From: Hetaerina americana
Taxonomy: Eukaryota; Arthropoda; Insecta; Odonata; Calopterygidae
DNA: 64,000 nt
Direction of reading: 5' to 3'
Assembly: GCA_022747635.1 (NCBI GenBank)
Contig: JAKTNV010000004.1
Coordinates: 85,300,052-85,364,051 of the forward strand
Each line of letters opens with the position of its first letter. Positions within the stretch are counted from its first letter, which is position 1. Below the pieces are notes generated by a model, which did not search any database, had not been told where the DNA came from, and worked only from the letters and a program-made list of their open reading frames with translations. The position numbers were made by a program, and so were the translations under genes. Below are positions 36,381 through 48,890 of the stretch, in pieces.

Positions 36381-39300
36381 GGAGCTATTACACTGGATCG
36401 CATTGTGTGCCGGGAACCCCGAAATGGAATCTTGAATGACGATTAAAATGAAAAAGATGTCGTCTCCCACTCTGTAAAAAAAAAAATAAAACCTAATCTC
36501 CCAGTTTTCCGAGTGGCCGCCCGTAAAAACGTCCACAAATTAACCTCTCCCCAAATCCCCTCGCGACGATCGAATTCGTTTTTTTTTATTGTTCCCCCGG
36601 GGAATTGGAGACGTCAAAATCCGGTATTGTTCCACCTGGCGAAGTTCCTCGATCGCAAAACGCAGTAATTCCGGTCCAAATGCCCAAGACCTCACCTCCG
36701 AAACGTCGGGGGAGAACGAATCGAATGTAAAGAACGGACCATTTATTTCTTTTTCTTCCTGGCTTCTTTTTTTCCGGAATACCCGGAGGGATGAAAGCAC
36801 ATTTCCAACCATTGCATTAACCGACGGATCCTTTTGATATCACTGAACGACGCGATTCAAGGTCCATCCGTCTACGAATGCCTGACTGCTCTCGTGTTAA
36901 TCAATCATGAGGGTGGAAATACTGGGCGTCGGTTGGAAAAATAAACGAGAGAGACGGGTAAGAAAGGAAGGAGTTGAATGGGGGCAGTTACGGGGGAGGG
37001 GATGAAGGGAAGAGAGGGAGGGAGGAAGCATCCTTGTGGAATAAAAAGAACCGACGCGACTTCATCGACATAATTCCAGTTTATCCGAAGAGATTTAGCT
37101 CCACCGCAGCACTCTGAAGAGAAGATCCCAGCGGCGATGCTCTTCATTTTTTTTCATGGCGAATAACTGAGCTCCCGCCGGGATTTTCGTCCTTCCCCGA
37201 GATGGTCATGCACCCCAAACTCCAGTCATAGCGCACGTCGGAGAGATTTGATGAGGGTGCCTATTCAAGGAGGAAGGTGGGAAAGCAACTAAGGTTCTGG
37301 AGATCATGCAATCGAAACGATAACGCCGTGCGGTTCCAAAAAATCGTTTTCAATTAACTCGGGTTGAATTGTCTCCTCCCTAGAGATACGTTCCAAAGAG
37401 GCAAACCGGAAGGTACGTAAAAGTCATCAGATTATCATCTCTACTCGGATCCTGATACTGAAAATAACGACCCAAAGCGTTTGAATCGAATATGTTTTTT
37501 TGGAAAGTGATGAAGAACGAATACTCTTTTTTCTCTTTCCATCGTGTCTCGCTAAAAAAAACTTGAGAAATGTAAGCCCTCGGCGACAGGCAAGTAGACA
37601 AAGTATTCAAACTCTTCACCGGTGATCACAGCAGGGCTTTTCGGCAACTAGCGATAATCACAAAATTTGACCATACAGCTCAGAAGTAATTATGCTCATC
37701 TTTAAATTAATGGCATCTATTGCATTACATCATTTGCATCATTGCATTAATTGCTATCCAGAGCAATGGATTACGGAGGCCTATTCCACTGATTTTCCAC
37801 GAATCCGGTTCTTTTTCAGGCAAGATGAAGATTTTCGCGAAAAATGTATCGCTGGATTCCGTTTGAAGACGAGCACTTATCCACCACTATCCCATCTCGT
37901 CGACATAAAAGTTATTTCGAGATAAACACGGAAAAAAAGCACTGAACTGGATATATTGGTGAACTCCAAAGCCAAAGTGATTCACTAAATATTTTTCGAT
38001 AACTCAATACCAAGTCTTTGTCTACGCATATCAAATCTAAATCTCATCAGTGGATTGCCTAACAATTAGAGACAAAAATAACGGAAAAGAAATATAAAAT
38101 GTTGCTGTCTTAAACTTGAATAAGGAGGCAAAACAGTGAAAATTGAATGATTTATATTTAAGTCAAATCCATATAAACATAAGACAATATGAAATACTCA
38201 AATATATAATGTTCAGGTGAGGTGTTTTTTCGCGTGGTTTAGACTTCACGCTGAATACGTAACGTGTGTCTGGGACACCGCTCAGGACCTAATTTCGAAA
38301 TTAAACAGAAAAAATATGACCTTATCGGGAAGAATCGCCATGAAAGAACAGAAAGCGTTACATGGCATTTGAAAGCATTGGAAGCACGAAGTTTACATAT
38401 TGCAAGACTTGAACTATTACGAAAGTATAACAAAATCATTCGAATTTAACGCTAACTTAAATGGAATACCTTTTAGTCCTACATTACGCAAGTTGACAAT
38501 TGTTGGAGGGCAATTGACATCCGAACAGACTGATATAAAGAATTGCTGTTCACAATCAACTCGTAAAAAATTCGTGAATACAGGAAAGAGGAAACATCAA
38601 TCACTTCAATTTGCTTTTCCCGAGAATATAAATAATACTGGCTTTCATTAATCACAACTGACTGGTTAGCTACCGTCCCCTTCTACACGACCTAGCGGTG
38701 GGTAACAGGATGAGATGAGAGGTGGAAGTTTAATGAGCGATAAATTTGAAAAATATTAGAATAACCGTCCAAAAAATAACGAACCTGGGTGCGAGGATTC
38801 CTCAAGGGAACTTTTCTTGTTATTTGAGAGGAACTTTCGGACATTCCGGACGCTTTTCCGAATCTCTTAGACCATCCCAGATTTCACAAATGTGAGCGGA
38901 ATTCCTGTGAGTCGGTCGGCGGACGTGGATGGAAAGTGGAGAGGATAAGTGACGAGGAAGGGCTGGGAAGGGCGCGAAGAGGAGGAGAGACCCTTCCCTA
39001 CATAGGCCTAATCATTACTGCGAGGACTGAATCAACCGCAAACCAATCGTCGACACACTTGACACACGGGGAAAGCATATTCTGGTGCTATTAAGCCAAT
39101 TATCCTTAGAGTGAAATTCAAATTGGGGAAAAGAAATTGGGAAAATGTGAGAAAAATAAGGACCTACTTTAGCTTCAAAGCCCACATGAAATAGGAAAAC
39201 CCTTTCACTCAAAGCCACTGGTAGCCTCTTAGCAAAAGAACCTTAGATCTGCCCTCCAGCAATGAATGAGATACGAATAATATTAGCATAAACTTGGTAA

Positions 39301-39700
39301 AAGTTTATAAACCAGTCAAATTCGTCGGATAAACTTTTAATTTCTCGGAAAGCAATCGTTCTGTGCAAACAACTCAGCTTTTTTTCTTTCTAACATTCCA
39401 ATGAAGCTACATAATTCCTTTTTAAATGTATTACCACATACATAGTGTTCATAGATGGCTACGATAATAGGCCGATTGAGATTTGCTAACGGCGCCACTC
39501 TCCGGTTCTCACTAAGAAATGTCTTTTTCATTGCTCAGAGGAGAATAATAAAGTCACCAGCGAGTGAGAAATAAAATAAAAACCGTAAGTAATTAAAAAA
39601 ATTCAAATAATTGACTTCATTTATCAGTAAAACAGGGATATTTTTTCTTTCTTCCCTCGTGTTTCATGGGTAAGCGTTTCACGTCCGATGCTAGACATTA
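36380..39700. other. AT-rich desert
   Basis: About 3.3 kb with stop-dense frames and no recognised repeat family. A GCATTA/ATTGC word repeats near 37,727-37,752. The plus ORFs at 38,264-38,651 are short and unrecognised. A modest purine patch lies at 38,925-38,995. Confidence 0.6.
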
Positions 39701-41000
39701 TTTGGCGTGACTGAGAGCAAACGCCTGAAAAAGACAGCGGCGAGAGAGGAGAAACGTTGATTTTTAGACACTGCACACAAACATATATGGCTGTATTTGT
39801 TCTGTTTTCGGTCGAGCTCTGTCATGTGCAGAAGTGCTGGTTGGGGCACACTCTACTCCAGGGTTTGAAAGCGGACCCTGGATGGCTGACAAGGATAACG
39901 GGGGCCGTGGGTGGTGGGGGAAGAGAGAGGGGCGTGCGTATGGAGTGAAATGAAGGCGAATTGGGGTGGGAGAGGAGGGAGAGAGAGGCGAAAATTGAAG
40001 CGAAGAAAAACAAATAAAATGATGAGAATCCTGGAGGAGGAGATGCGGATTTCGAAAGGCATTAAAACCATCCGTTTCCCACCCTCCCTTCCACCACTCT
40101 CCCTTCCACCACCCCTCCCGTCTGATTATCGCCGTCCTTTGGTCTCCCGCCGCAGCTGCAAAGGAGGATACGAGGGAGGGTGAGGAGATCGAGACGAGGG
40201 GGAGGGGGAGGAAATTGGCAGAAGAAAAAAGAGGGACGTAAAATAAAACGAGCGACGCATAAAAGGAGACGGTCGGATAGCGGGAGCGAGGGGGGGGGGG
40301 CGGGGTGGTGCGAGGGGGAGAGATGGAGGCAGAGTATATGGGAGAGAGTGGGTTAGTGCAAAGGAGGGGGTGCGAGGAAAGGGGGAAGGGAGAGTTCTTG
40401 GGAGAAGAGGAAGGAGATAAAAGACCGCTTTATACCCCCGTTGCAGTTCTCCCGCGTTATGTCACGTGTTGTCGCGGGGAGGGGGTTGAAAGGAGGCGGG
40501 CGGGAGAAACGGAGAGGGATGGAGAGGGGTCGAGAGTGGGGGAGGGGGACGAAGGGGTAAAGGACGCAGCCAAACCAGATCGCGACCGCGTTAAGAGCGA
40601 GATTACGGTTGCTTCCATTCTCGAAGAAATAAAAAATCCCCCTCCCCTCTGCTTACTTCTGTCCCTTCCAACACGCGGAGCCAGGAAGATGCCGGAGGGA
40701 GGAAGGGGTAGAGAGACGGGAAGAGGGATCTTCCCATCCCTGCAGCTTCGCCCATCCCAAACCCCCCCACCCCACCAACTCTGTACCTCCCAGCATCTCA
40801 CATTCCGCCCGCTTCCCTCTCAATCTCCGGCCTTGGCTATGAAGGCAAAAGGAAAAATAATAATGCTCCCACGCCGCACCGCACTCGAAAGAGATAGACA
40901 GAGGCGCGAGGGAGGATAGGCAAAAGGGGGGAAAATAGCCCCCGCGTCCAAAACGGAAGATGAAAAAATAAAGTCTCCCTCTCGAAGGGGATGGAAGGTA
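39700..41000. repeat. G/purine-rich tract with G11
   Basis: G-rich plus strand (about 39,900-40,560), with G11 at 40,290-40,300 and a CT-rich insert at about 40,080-40,140. The plus frame at 40,305-40,919 (204 codons) is Gly/Arg/Glu-rich. The minus frames at 40,457-40,801 and 40,653-41,096 overlap it. All are explained by composition. Confidence 0.65.
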
Positions 41001-41032
41001 TATAAAGTAAATAAAAATGTATGTATTAGTAT

Positions 41033-41088
41033 AATTATATATATATATACCTACACACACACACATATATATATGTGCGTGTGTGTAT
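41033..41088. repeat. Small (AT)(AC)(AT)(GT) self-complementary array
   Basis: AT copies at 41,033-41,050, then AC, AT and GT runs from 41,053 to 41,088. The AC-AT-GT part is an imperfect palindrome of about 32 bp. Confidence 0.85.
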
Positions 41089-41172
41089 AAATACATAATA
41101 TTTTCTCCGAAAAGACAAAAAAGTAAATGTAAAGGGAGGCTAGTAAAAAGGAAGAATATTAACTAATCAGGA

Positions 41173-41174
41173 AT

Positions 41175-41273
<99 letters not shown>
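41173..41273. repeat. Compound microsatellite (AT)n(AC)n
   Basis: About 36 AT copies at 41,179-41,250 followed by about 11 AC copies at 41,251-41,273. It is about 90 bp from the small array and about 130 bp from the next AT array. Confidence 0.96.
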
Positions 41274-41394
41274 GTTCTGTCCCTCTTTTCCTTGATAAAT
41301 GTGGCCACGACCACCGAAAATTCAGTGAGTCTCTTTTTGGTGTGTTTCTGTGTGTTTTTGTCTGTGTCCACTAGTGCTAAGTGTTACACATCAT

Positions 41395-41410
41395 GTGTGT
41401 ATATGTATGT

Positions 41411-41487
<77 letters not shown>
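41395..41487. repeat. Compound microsatellite (GTAT)(AT)n(AC)n
   Basis: GT/GTAT lead at 41,395-41,412, about 29 AT copies at 41,415-41,472, then AC to 41,487. GT on one side and AC on the other make it self-complementary. Confidence 0.96.
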
Positions 41488-41499
41488 ATTCCAGCAGCC

Positions 41500-44100
41500 G
41501 TAGCAGAATAATAATAACAATTATCGGCGCAAGGGGAGGGCGGCGTTAACTTTTGCAGCAACACTCGTCTTATATGCATTCTCTCTTAAAACAATTAATA
41601 TAAAAGCATATTTGTATATTCACTCATACGCATTTACATCGTAACAACAACAACATTGACGATTCTTTCCCAAAACCTTCTTCTAATTTTTCCTTTCTCC
41701 ACGGAATACGAGGTTTCGGCGCGAGCTCCACACGAAGGCGGTACCCGCACAACGGGCCTCCATATAAAAAGAGTCCCCGAGTTTCTTTGTCGTTTTATTT
41801 TGTTCGCCACTTTTTTCTCCAGCCCCGACGGAGAGCATCAAAAGAAGACTTATAAAAATTTCAGGCGTTAAAAAAAAAGGGAAAGAAACGCGAAACACGG
41901 CATCCGAAGGCATAACGGCGACTGAATATACCTCCACCTCTCTACCCTTTGTCGATGCATAAAACAAACCTCGGCCGATTAATGTTTTAAAAAAAATTTA
42001 TATCCGGGGACGTTATTCGCCTTTGGGATCCACAGGAAGAAAACCGGTGAGCATGGGAAAGGGTGGAAGAGAAAAAAAAATTACCCTGGGAATAAAAGTA
42101 GATGGTCTCTTTCCGGCATATTATTTTTCTTTCGGCGTAAAACATTTCATGCGCCACCCTCTCCATATTTCGACGGCAGTATACCGTGGATAAAGCCGTG
42201 CGTTAAGACGCACATAAAGAGAGAATCCCTATTCGGGCTTATAGAATGAATTTCCACCACGGGCGACGAGGGGTTGGAACCTCAAATTATGGGGGGAAAT
42301 GAAAACAATTTACGGTTGAATGCTAAAAGGGGGAAAAACTTTTTAAAAAAATCCTCACTGATCTTTTGAGTGAGCATTGGGTGAGGGTGGGGGGGGAAGG
42401 GGGTGGAGACCATTCCCCCGTAACGCGTAACATCCGTTTCAAACACGGGACTCCCTTAACACGGAGGTGCGGAGGAAAGATTAAATGATTCAAGCGATAG
42501 TGTGCATGCAACTTCCGCACCATTGACTTTTTCGAGAGGGACGGGATATCAAGATCAATTCCGGCCACGCGAGGCAACAATTTGTATCGAGGTAAGGTAT
42601 TACGGAAAAAAAACACCTGGAAATAGTAGTTTTCCGTGACTTAACTAGACGGGCGTTTATTTGCATCACAAAAACAAGACCCATGTTTATCGTTAATGAG
42701 AGCACCTGCTAACCTCTCGGGGGAGGGGAGTAGGAAAAAAAACAATGTTAAAACAGCTACCATTATAAGTCATCTCACACTGATCTCTTTCCAATGACAT
42801 AAGTAATTTTTCTCCAGTGGGATTCCGGACGTTTTCCCACCAATCACGATGTTATCGGAATTTTACGAGAATCGAAATACATTCGAGAAGGTAACGAGGG
42901 AATTTCTCGTCCGCTTTTAAGAGCAGTTGAAAAGAACGTACTTATCTTAACGTTTTAAAAGAATTATCACCCGGGGCTTATTCATTTGCGACGATGATGA
43001 TAAACTTCGAGAACCGAGACGCGATAAGCTTAATAGTTCCGACTCAAATGATGCTAGAAAATGTAGATTGGAGTTTCAAAGCATAAAACTGGAATTTTAA
43101 AATGGCAGCAAAAAAATATCCGGATAGTTATATTGAACGTGAGAACGAGAGGACTTGAGGGCATCAGAGAAGGTTTTCTTCTTCCAGCACGGTGCTCTCT
43201 CTTCGCAGAACACTCAAAAATCACACTTTGAGAGGAGGAAAAATACATATCAGGGTTGTTAACGTTGTACGTTCACTGAATTCACTGATTTTTTCCATTT
43301 TTCCACGGCCGAATTTCAGTGCAACAATTTTCTAAGTGTAAAAATCATGACTCGGCTAAAAGTTACTGTTGCCACATCCCCAGAAGGTTCTTAGAATTTG
43401 CCAAATTTCAGATTCTGTTCATAAATATTTCAGTGAATGGCATTAAGTGAAAAAAATGCGAACCTTCCGTATCCAAATTGCTGGATTATTATACACAGAC
43501 ATTCATATGAGCGAATATACACCATAAATGTGGGGGAAAGAACTGGAGGCGTGTCGCGGATTTGGAAAGTAATATTAGATAACACCAATATTTTTCAAAA
43601 ATTTAGAATTTTTAATCTCAGTTTCAACTTATTTACAGGACAAAATCCGGCCACTTTGCATTCTATGCAAATAGATTGATGGCTTCGACATCGAAAATAA
43701 TATTTCTTTGCATGCGCGTCAAGGCAAGGCCGGTAAGCCGATTTGGAAGGGAGGTCATGACCTTCGCTTAAATCCCTCGGAATCCACTACAGACGTCACA
43801 ATGCATTTGGTAGCCATTACCCTGTACGTTCATAAAACTATTACCAGAAAATTGAATCGATTACGAGGTTTTAAAGATTTTGATTCAAAATTCCATACAT
43901 TAGAGGCATTACAGCAATGTTATAATATCAATAATTTCTATTTTACTTACTGCAAGAGAATATCGTGTTAATAGCATTATATAAAATCCTTTCGAAAGAT
44001 TTTGATCCAACGATTGAGAACTTAGAGGCGGGTATGAATTTCCATCGTCATATATCCAGGTTATCCACATTTTTAGGTTCATTTAAACACTTTTATACCA
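41500..44100. other. AT-rich non-coding DNA
   Basis: Mostly AT-rich, with a short G-rich patch near 42,380-42,420. Frames stay under about 100 codons and none shows a motif. No mobile element was recognised. Confidence 0.55.
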
Positions 44101-45000
44101 ATCCGAAGGAACTTGCGACCCCACCAACGTCCTGCCACGGAGTCGGAATTATGACAAACAATAAGACTCGAACAAACATCCTCCCTCCACTCGAGGAAGA
44201 CAAGGGCGGCGGCAAAAGAGATGAACGAGAAGGCAACGGGAATGAAACAAGAGGACAAAAGGTAGCGCCCTCCGCTGCTTATTTGTCGCCCTTTGTTTCG
44301 AGAGCAGGCCGCGAGATGGTGGCGCCCCAGGACGCCGCAAAGAGAAGAGAGGGGGGGAGTGGGATAGAGGGAGACGACCCGGGGCCTCCGAAGCCCATAG
44401 ACGACCCACATTGTCCGAGGAAACAATGGATAGATAAAAATAAAACAAGAAAAAAACACGGAGGGGAAGGGGGAGAGCAAAAGCGTCCAAGAATTGCGCG
44501 GCGCGGTCGTCATCTAGGCGGGAAATTGCGGACAAATGAAGGGGGAGACGCGTCAAATGGGCCATGCACTCCGCCGCATACGGCCACTTAATCTCCGGCC
44601 CCGATCCTTTCCTTTCCCCAACCCCCACCTTACAAACACATACACATTTAACCACCTTTCTTCTTGCGCTCTCTCTTTCCCGCCCTCCACACAATCATCC
44701 TTTCCTCCTCCCACAGGAGCCTTCGATTCCCTCGCTCGGCTCAAGGGAGAAAGAGAGAGACAGAACTCGTCGCCCGCCCCTGGAATTACACTCCTCCCGC
44801 AAAACCCCCGGACATCGGCAGTAAATTGCCACGGAGTATCCCGGAGGGAGTGGGGCAGGGGTTGTAATATCGCCACGATCCTCGAGAGCCTCCTAACCGT
44901 ACTCTTCCACACGCCGACCTCGCTCTCTCTCTCTCCGTTTCTTTGCCCACACCTTTCCTCCCTCTCAACCCCCATCGTCCCATCGTCTCCCCAACATTAA
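44100..45000. repeat. Purine-rich then CT-rich tract
   Basis: GA-rich on plus to about 44,530, then CT-rich at about 44,590-44,990 with a CT run at 44,922-44,935. The plus frame at 43,965-44,591 (208 codons) and the minus frame at 44,149-44,694 (181 codons) overlap across most of their length. They lack motifs and are treated as compositional. Confidence 0.55.
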
Positions 45001-47150
45001 AACAATGGCAGGTTGGGATACCCCAGCGCCGTGGCTACCTCTTGAGTCACGTGCGCGTTTAAAATTATAATCATCAAGGCACATAAAAATACTAATTCGA
45101 TAAGATTGAAGCCAAGAGCCCATCTCGTGGCAGATGTTCTGCAGGTGATTCGAGACTCATAAATTGGTAATGAGCAGGATAAATCAGTTTCTCCAAAAAT
45201 AAATCAATTTGCATCTATTTCGGTATCTATTTCAAACATTTTATATCAGAAGTATAAATTATATAAATTTCAAGGAATATTTTAGTCGAATGTGATGAAA
45301 ATTATTAGGATTTCTCAAAATTTCAGTTATCCTAAACAACGGCTCGAAATATGCTGAATGAACAGCTCTCTCAATGTGCACTCCTAACAACCATAACTTT
45401 TTCCACTAACTTTCTACGCTTAAGGACCATAGCTCTTCAGTTAAAGATTATTTCAAAACCATCGGAAATTCCTCACCAACAGTGGTTATCAATTCTAGGC
45501 CTGATGTTTCTGGTTAATTACGCTGGCTTTTACTAGACATTCTGGGTGGAATGATTTCTGTTCCCGGTCTAATATGCTGAAAATATTTTTCTAGGGTGGA
45601 TAAAAAATATCCTCGATCATCAAATCAATATTAAAACAGAATCGTCTTGGAAAAGTTCGACCAACTAAGGAAAATCTCAACTCGCCCTCCCATTTATTCC
45701 AGCTTCTGATGTCGGCTGCCCTTATGGGACGCGCGGGCAGGTAGGTAGGTAGGTAGATGAAACCAACAGATGTTATGAAGAAACAAAATGGCTCTTTAAG
45801 GTTTAATCCGACTGTGCGAATCTCGCCGGTAGGAAACAGGGCGAGAATCCTCCGTGAGCCCCACTTTAAGCATCCCGTTTACTTCGCGGTTTCTATTCTG
45901 TGTTTGCAGACCATTCCGGAAAAAAATGAAATAAAAAAATGGCCGTGCAATCGGATTTCCTAACGAGGCGTGTCGAGGAGTGTCCGAGGCAATCCGAGAA
46001 TCCCCTGGATGATGATGATGCCACTCTCAGGCACTAATCCTCGATCTCCTAGTCCTTCCCCTCCCCGGTTCCACGCGGAACTGGTCTCCCCTTCCCACAT
46101 CGGCGCGCCTCCTCTCAAAGGAAACGTCTCGCCGTCCCATAAAGCGGAATGGCGCGGCTACTTAGTGGAAAGATCACTTATAGAATCTTTATGAAGGTCG
46201 GCACTCGACTACAGGGACTCCGCCGAGGCTGGATTTTCAGCCATCAATACGAACGAGAACCCACGTACTCTCGCTGCATACCCTTTGTACGAACAACATG
46301 TGTAGCGCTGGTACTGACGGTAACTCAGGTTTAAAGGGTCAACGTTAAAATCACGCGAGGCGTTACATTATAAAATCATAACCGCACTCTTTAATAGATA
46401 ATTAACATTGCTGGGGAAGTCCATATGTCAACGATCATGGTTAAATTCAACGCAAGACTCCTTGATAATCAAAATCGAAGTTAATTTTTGTTAATGAAAG
46501 CACTAGGGCAGAGCTATTTATTAAAGAAGTGTTTAGTAAAAAGGTCCGCTTGGATGCACTTTTCTGTTATATGTCGTTAAGTGCACAAATGTGCTCTCAA
46601 ATTAATCATCATACTATTACTATTTGGTAATCTAAAATTCAAGGTATTAATTAATTCATACTAAATTAACACCACTCCAATTATTAAGGATTTGAAGAAT
46701 AAAATAAGATTTCCGACGTTCCAAATTTCACCTTCAAAACTTCGACTGCATCGTTTGATATACGTTAAATACGTCACACTTTAAAAACGGAATTCGATTC
46801 AAGCTCTAAAGCGTTAGGAGAAAGGACAAATTTTGCCGGGAATATTGGTGAGTGGGTTTAGCGTCTGAGAGGAGCCGGCAGGAGACGTGTTCTTCCGTTT
46901 CTTACAGAAGTCCTCGACGACCATTCCGATATTACGGAACACTTAACACAAAGATTTTTGAATCCTGCGGATCGGTAACATGATTACTATAAAGGTGCAA
47001 ACATCCGCAAAATAACTATCACAATAGCTCCATATCAGTGAGATTGTTATTATAACTTTAACCCGAAATAATAAGAACACTTGTTCAGTTACAAAAAATA
47101 TATTAATTTTGTTTGACTGTAACAAAGTCGTCGGTAAAAAATGTGTTTCT
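45000..47150. other. AT-rich DNA with a GC-richer island
   Basis: AT-rich apart from about 45,700-46,330, which is CpG-containing. That island has TCTCGCC (45,821-45,827) and GGCGAGA (45,840-45,846) as a small inverted repeat. Short plus frames there (45,757-46,334) are unrecognised. No gene is supported. Confidence 0.5.
45739..45756. repeat. (AGGT)n tetranucleotide microsatellite
   Basis: About 4.5 perfect AGGT units. The flanks are GC-moderate and unremarkable. Confidence 0.9.
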
Positions 47151-47960
47151 GCTTTGTTTCTCCCTGTCGACCGACGAACGGATGGCGACCGCTTCCCAAG
47201 ACCCTCGAGGATCAGTCAACGTTGGCGGACGACTATGGATATGAGGGGAGGAAAAGAAGCATCGAAGAGACCGAGGGGGTAAAACTTTTACCCGGCGAAT
47301 GAAACCGAGATCATGAGTATGGCAACTGAGACGGGACCATATAAAAAGAAAAAGGGGAGAAATGGACCAGGCTATGTGGGCACTAAAAAACGCCCCAGAG
47401 GAAGCAATCAATTTTCCCCACCCACCCCCCCACAACCCTTCAAAAGGGACCCCGGGGAGGGCTTCAAATAAAAAAAGACAGATATATAACAATAAAACCT
47501 GCATTCCGGGGTCCTCGACCTCGATCCAGCGCTCCCAATACCGCGCGAACCACCCCCCCCCCCCCACGGTCCACACAAAAATTTTACGACACTTCATTAA
47601 GGTCGGATTAAGGGTCGTTCGGTACGGTAGTGTAAGCGGCAATGATAAACACCGAAATGCGTCCGCGGGTGTTTTTTAATGTTCTGTTTCTCTCGCCCCT
47701 CTCCGCCCATTCTCTCCCCCTCCCCCCCGCCACACACCCACACTTTGCCTAGTCCCTCCCCCGGACTGTCAGCTCCTAAAAGACTATATCCGACCATGAG
47801 TGGGAGAATTTTCGGGAGATGTACTCGCATTAAAAAAAATCGACGCTCTCAGGTCGTAAAAATCGAGAAACGTATTCCTCAATGCCTTAAAAGATCTTTA
47901 TTCGAACATTTAACCTTGGCTAATCCGTCATATTTCAGAAATGATCGCACATAAGCGAAC
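47150..47960. other. GC-moderate patch with poly-C run
   Basis: C13 at 47,553-47,565 and CT-rich DNA at about 47,680-47,770. The minus frame at 47,103-47,642 (179 codons) is Trp/Gly/Ser/Leu-rich. It spans the C-run and has no motif. I do not consider it a gene. Confidence 0.5.
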
Positions 47961-48890
47961 ACGTACGCCCTTCTATCGTGTGGCACGACAAACTCGCCCC
48001 AAGTAAATGGTGGATACGCGGTGAGGGCTTGGCATTTCATGGAAGGCGGAAAAATATTATTCATTCATGTGACTGAAGGCGACATGTAATCATGTAAAAG
48101 CATATTCAGGACGAAACCTTAGAAAATTGGTGCACAATATGAAAATGTCCGAGTATCTATTAACTTTAATCAATTATGAACCATCATATTCAATCCTCCA
48201 ATCCTCAGATTGGTTGACTGCAGCGCTCAATTCTTCCCAATCTGTTACCAATTCCCTCATCCCTCCATCCTTTGCTTAAGCTATTCTCACTTGACACCCG
48301 AGGAGATTCTTCCATCCCAGATAATGAAGCTTCCATATTTCTCATACCCCTTCTTCTAGCACTTCATCCGCCTTTAGATTTCCTCTTCCGCACTAGAGAA
48401 ATATGAGATCAATGAGGGTTGGCCCAGAATAATATTAAATTTTTTGTCAAAGTCACACAGTCATTTCACAAAAAAATTTACGGAAATTAAAAAAGAAAAT
48501 TAATGGCGTTAGAATTACACATATATGATGCAACGATAGTACCTATGCAAGTGAACGCCAACAACAATTATGAGTTCAATTATCCAATTCGTAAGGCACC
48601 GAAGCATTGTATAACCTGGCAATTTTTGATGGACGAAAGAAAAAATGTGCAAAAAAACGCACATGCCTGATACCATGAACAATAGGCATTGATTCCGAAC
48701 GATCGCAATTCTGACGCTATTGTTGTGCTGCAGGAATACGTTTGGAATGAAATCTGACAAAATAAATTACACATGCACCAATTACATTCTTATTTAAGTT
48801 AGAACATGTTCTATTAACTCCCTTAGCTAGTTTTATTAACTAACTTAGGCTATTGGATTCTTCTGATTGAAAACTTCAACTGCACTACGG
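47960..48890. other. AT-rich DNA with a palindrome near 48,800
   Basis: No gene seen. AGAACATGTTCT (48,801-48,812) is a perfect 12-bp palindrome. TAAGTTAG (48,795-48,802) and CTAACTTA (48,840-48,847) form 8-bp inverted arms around it. Confidence 0.5.

Noticed and set aside
40305..40919. Plus-strand frame of 204 codons
   Set aside because: Gly/Arg/Glu-rich translation of a GA tract, with long opposing frames on the other strand.
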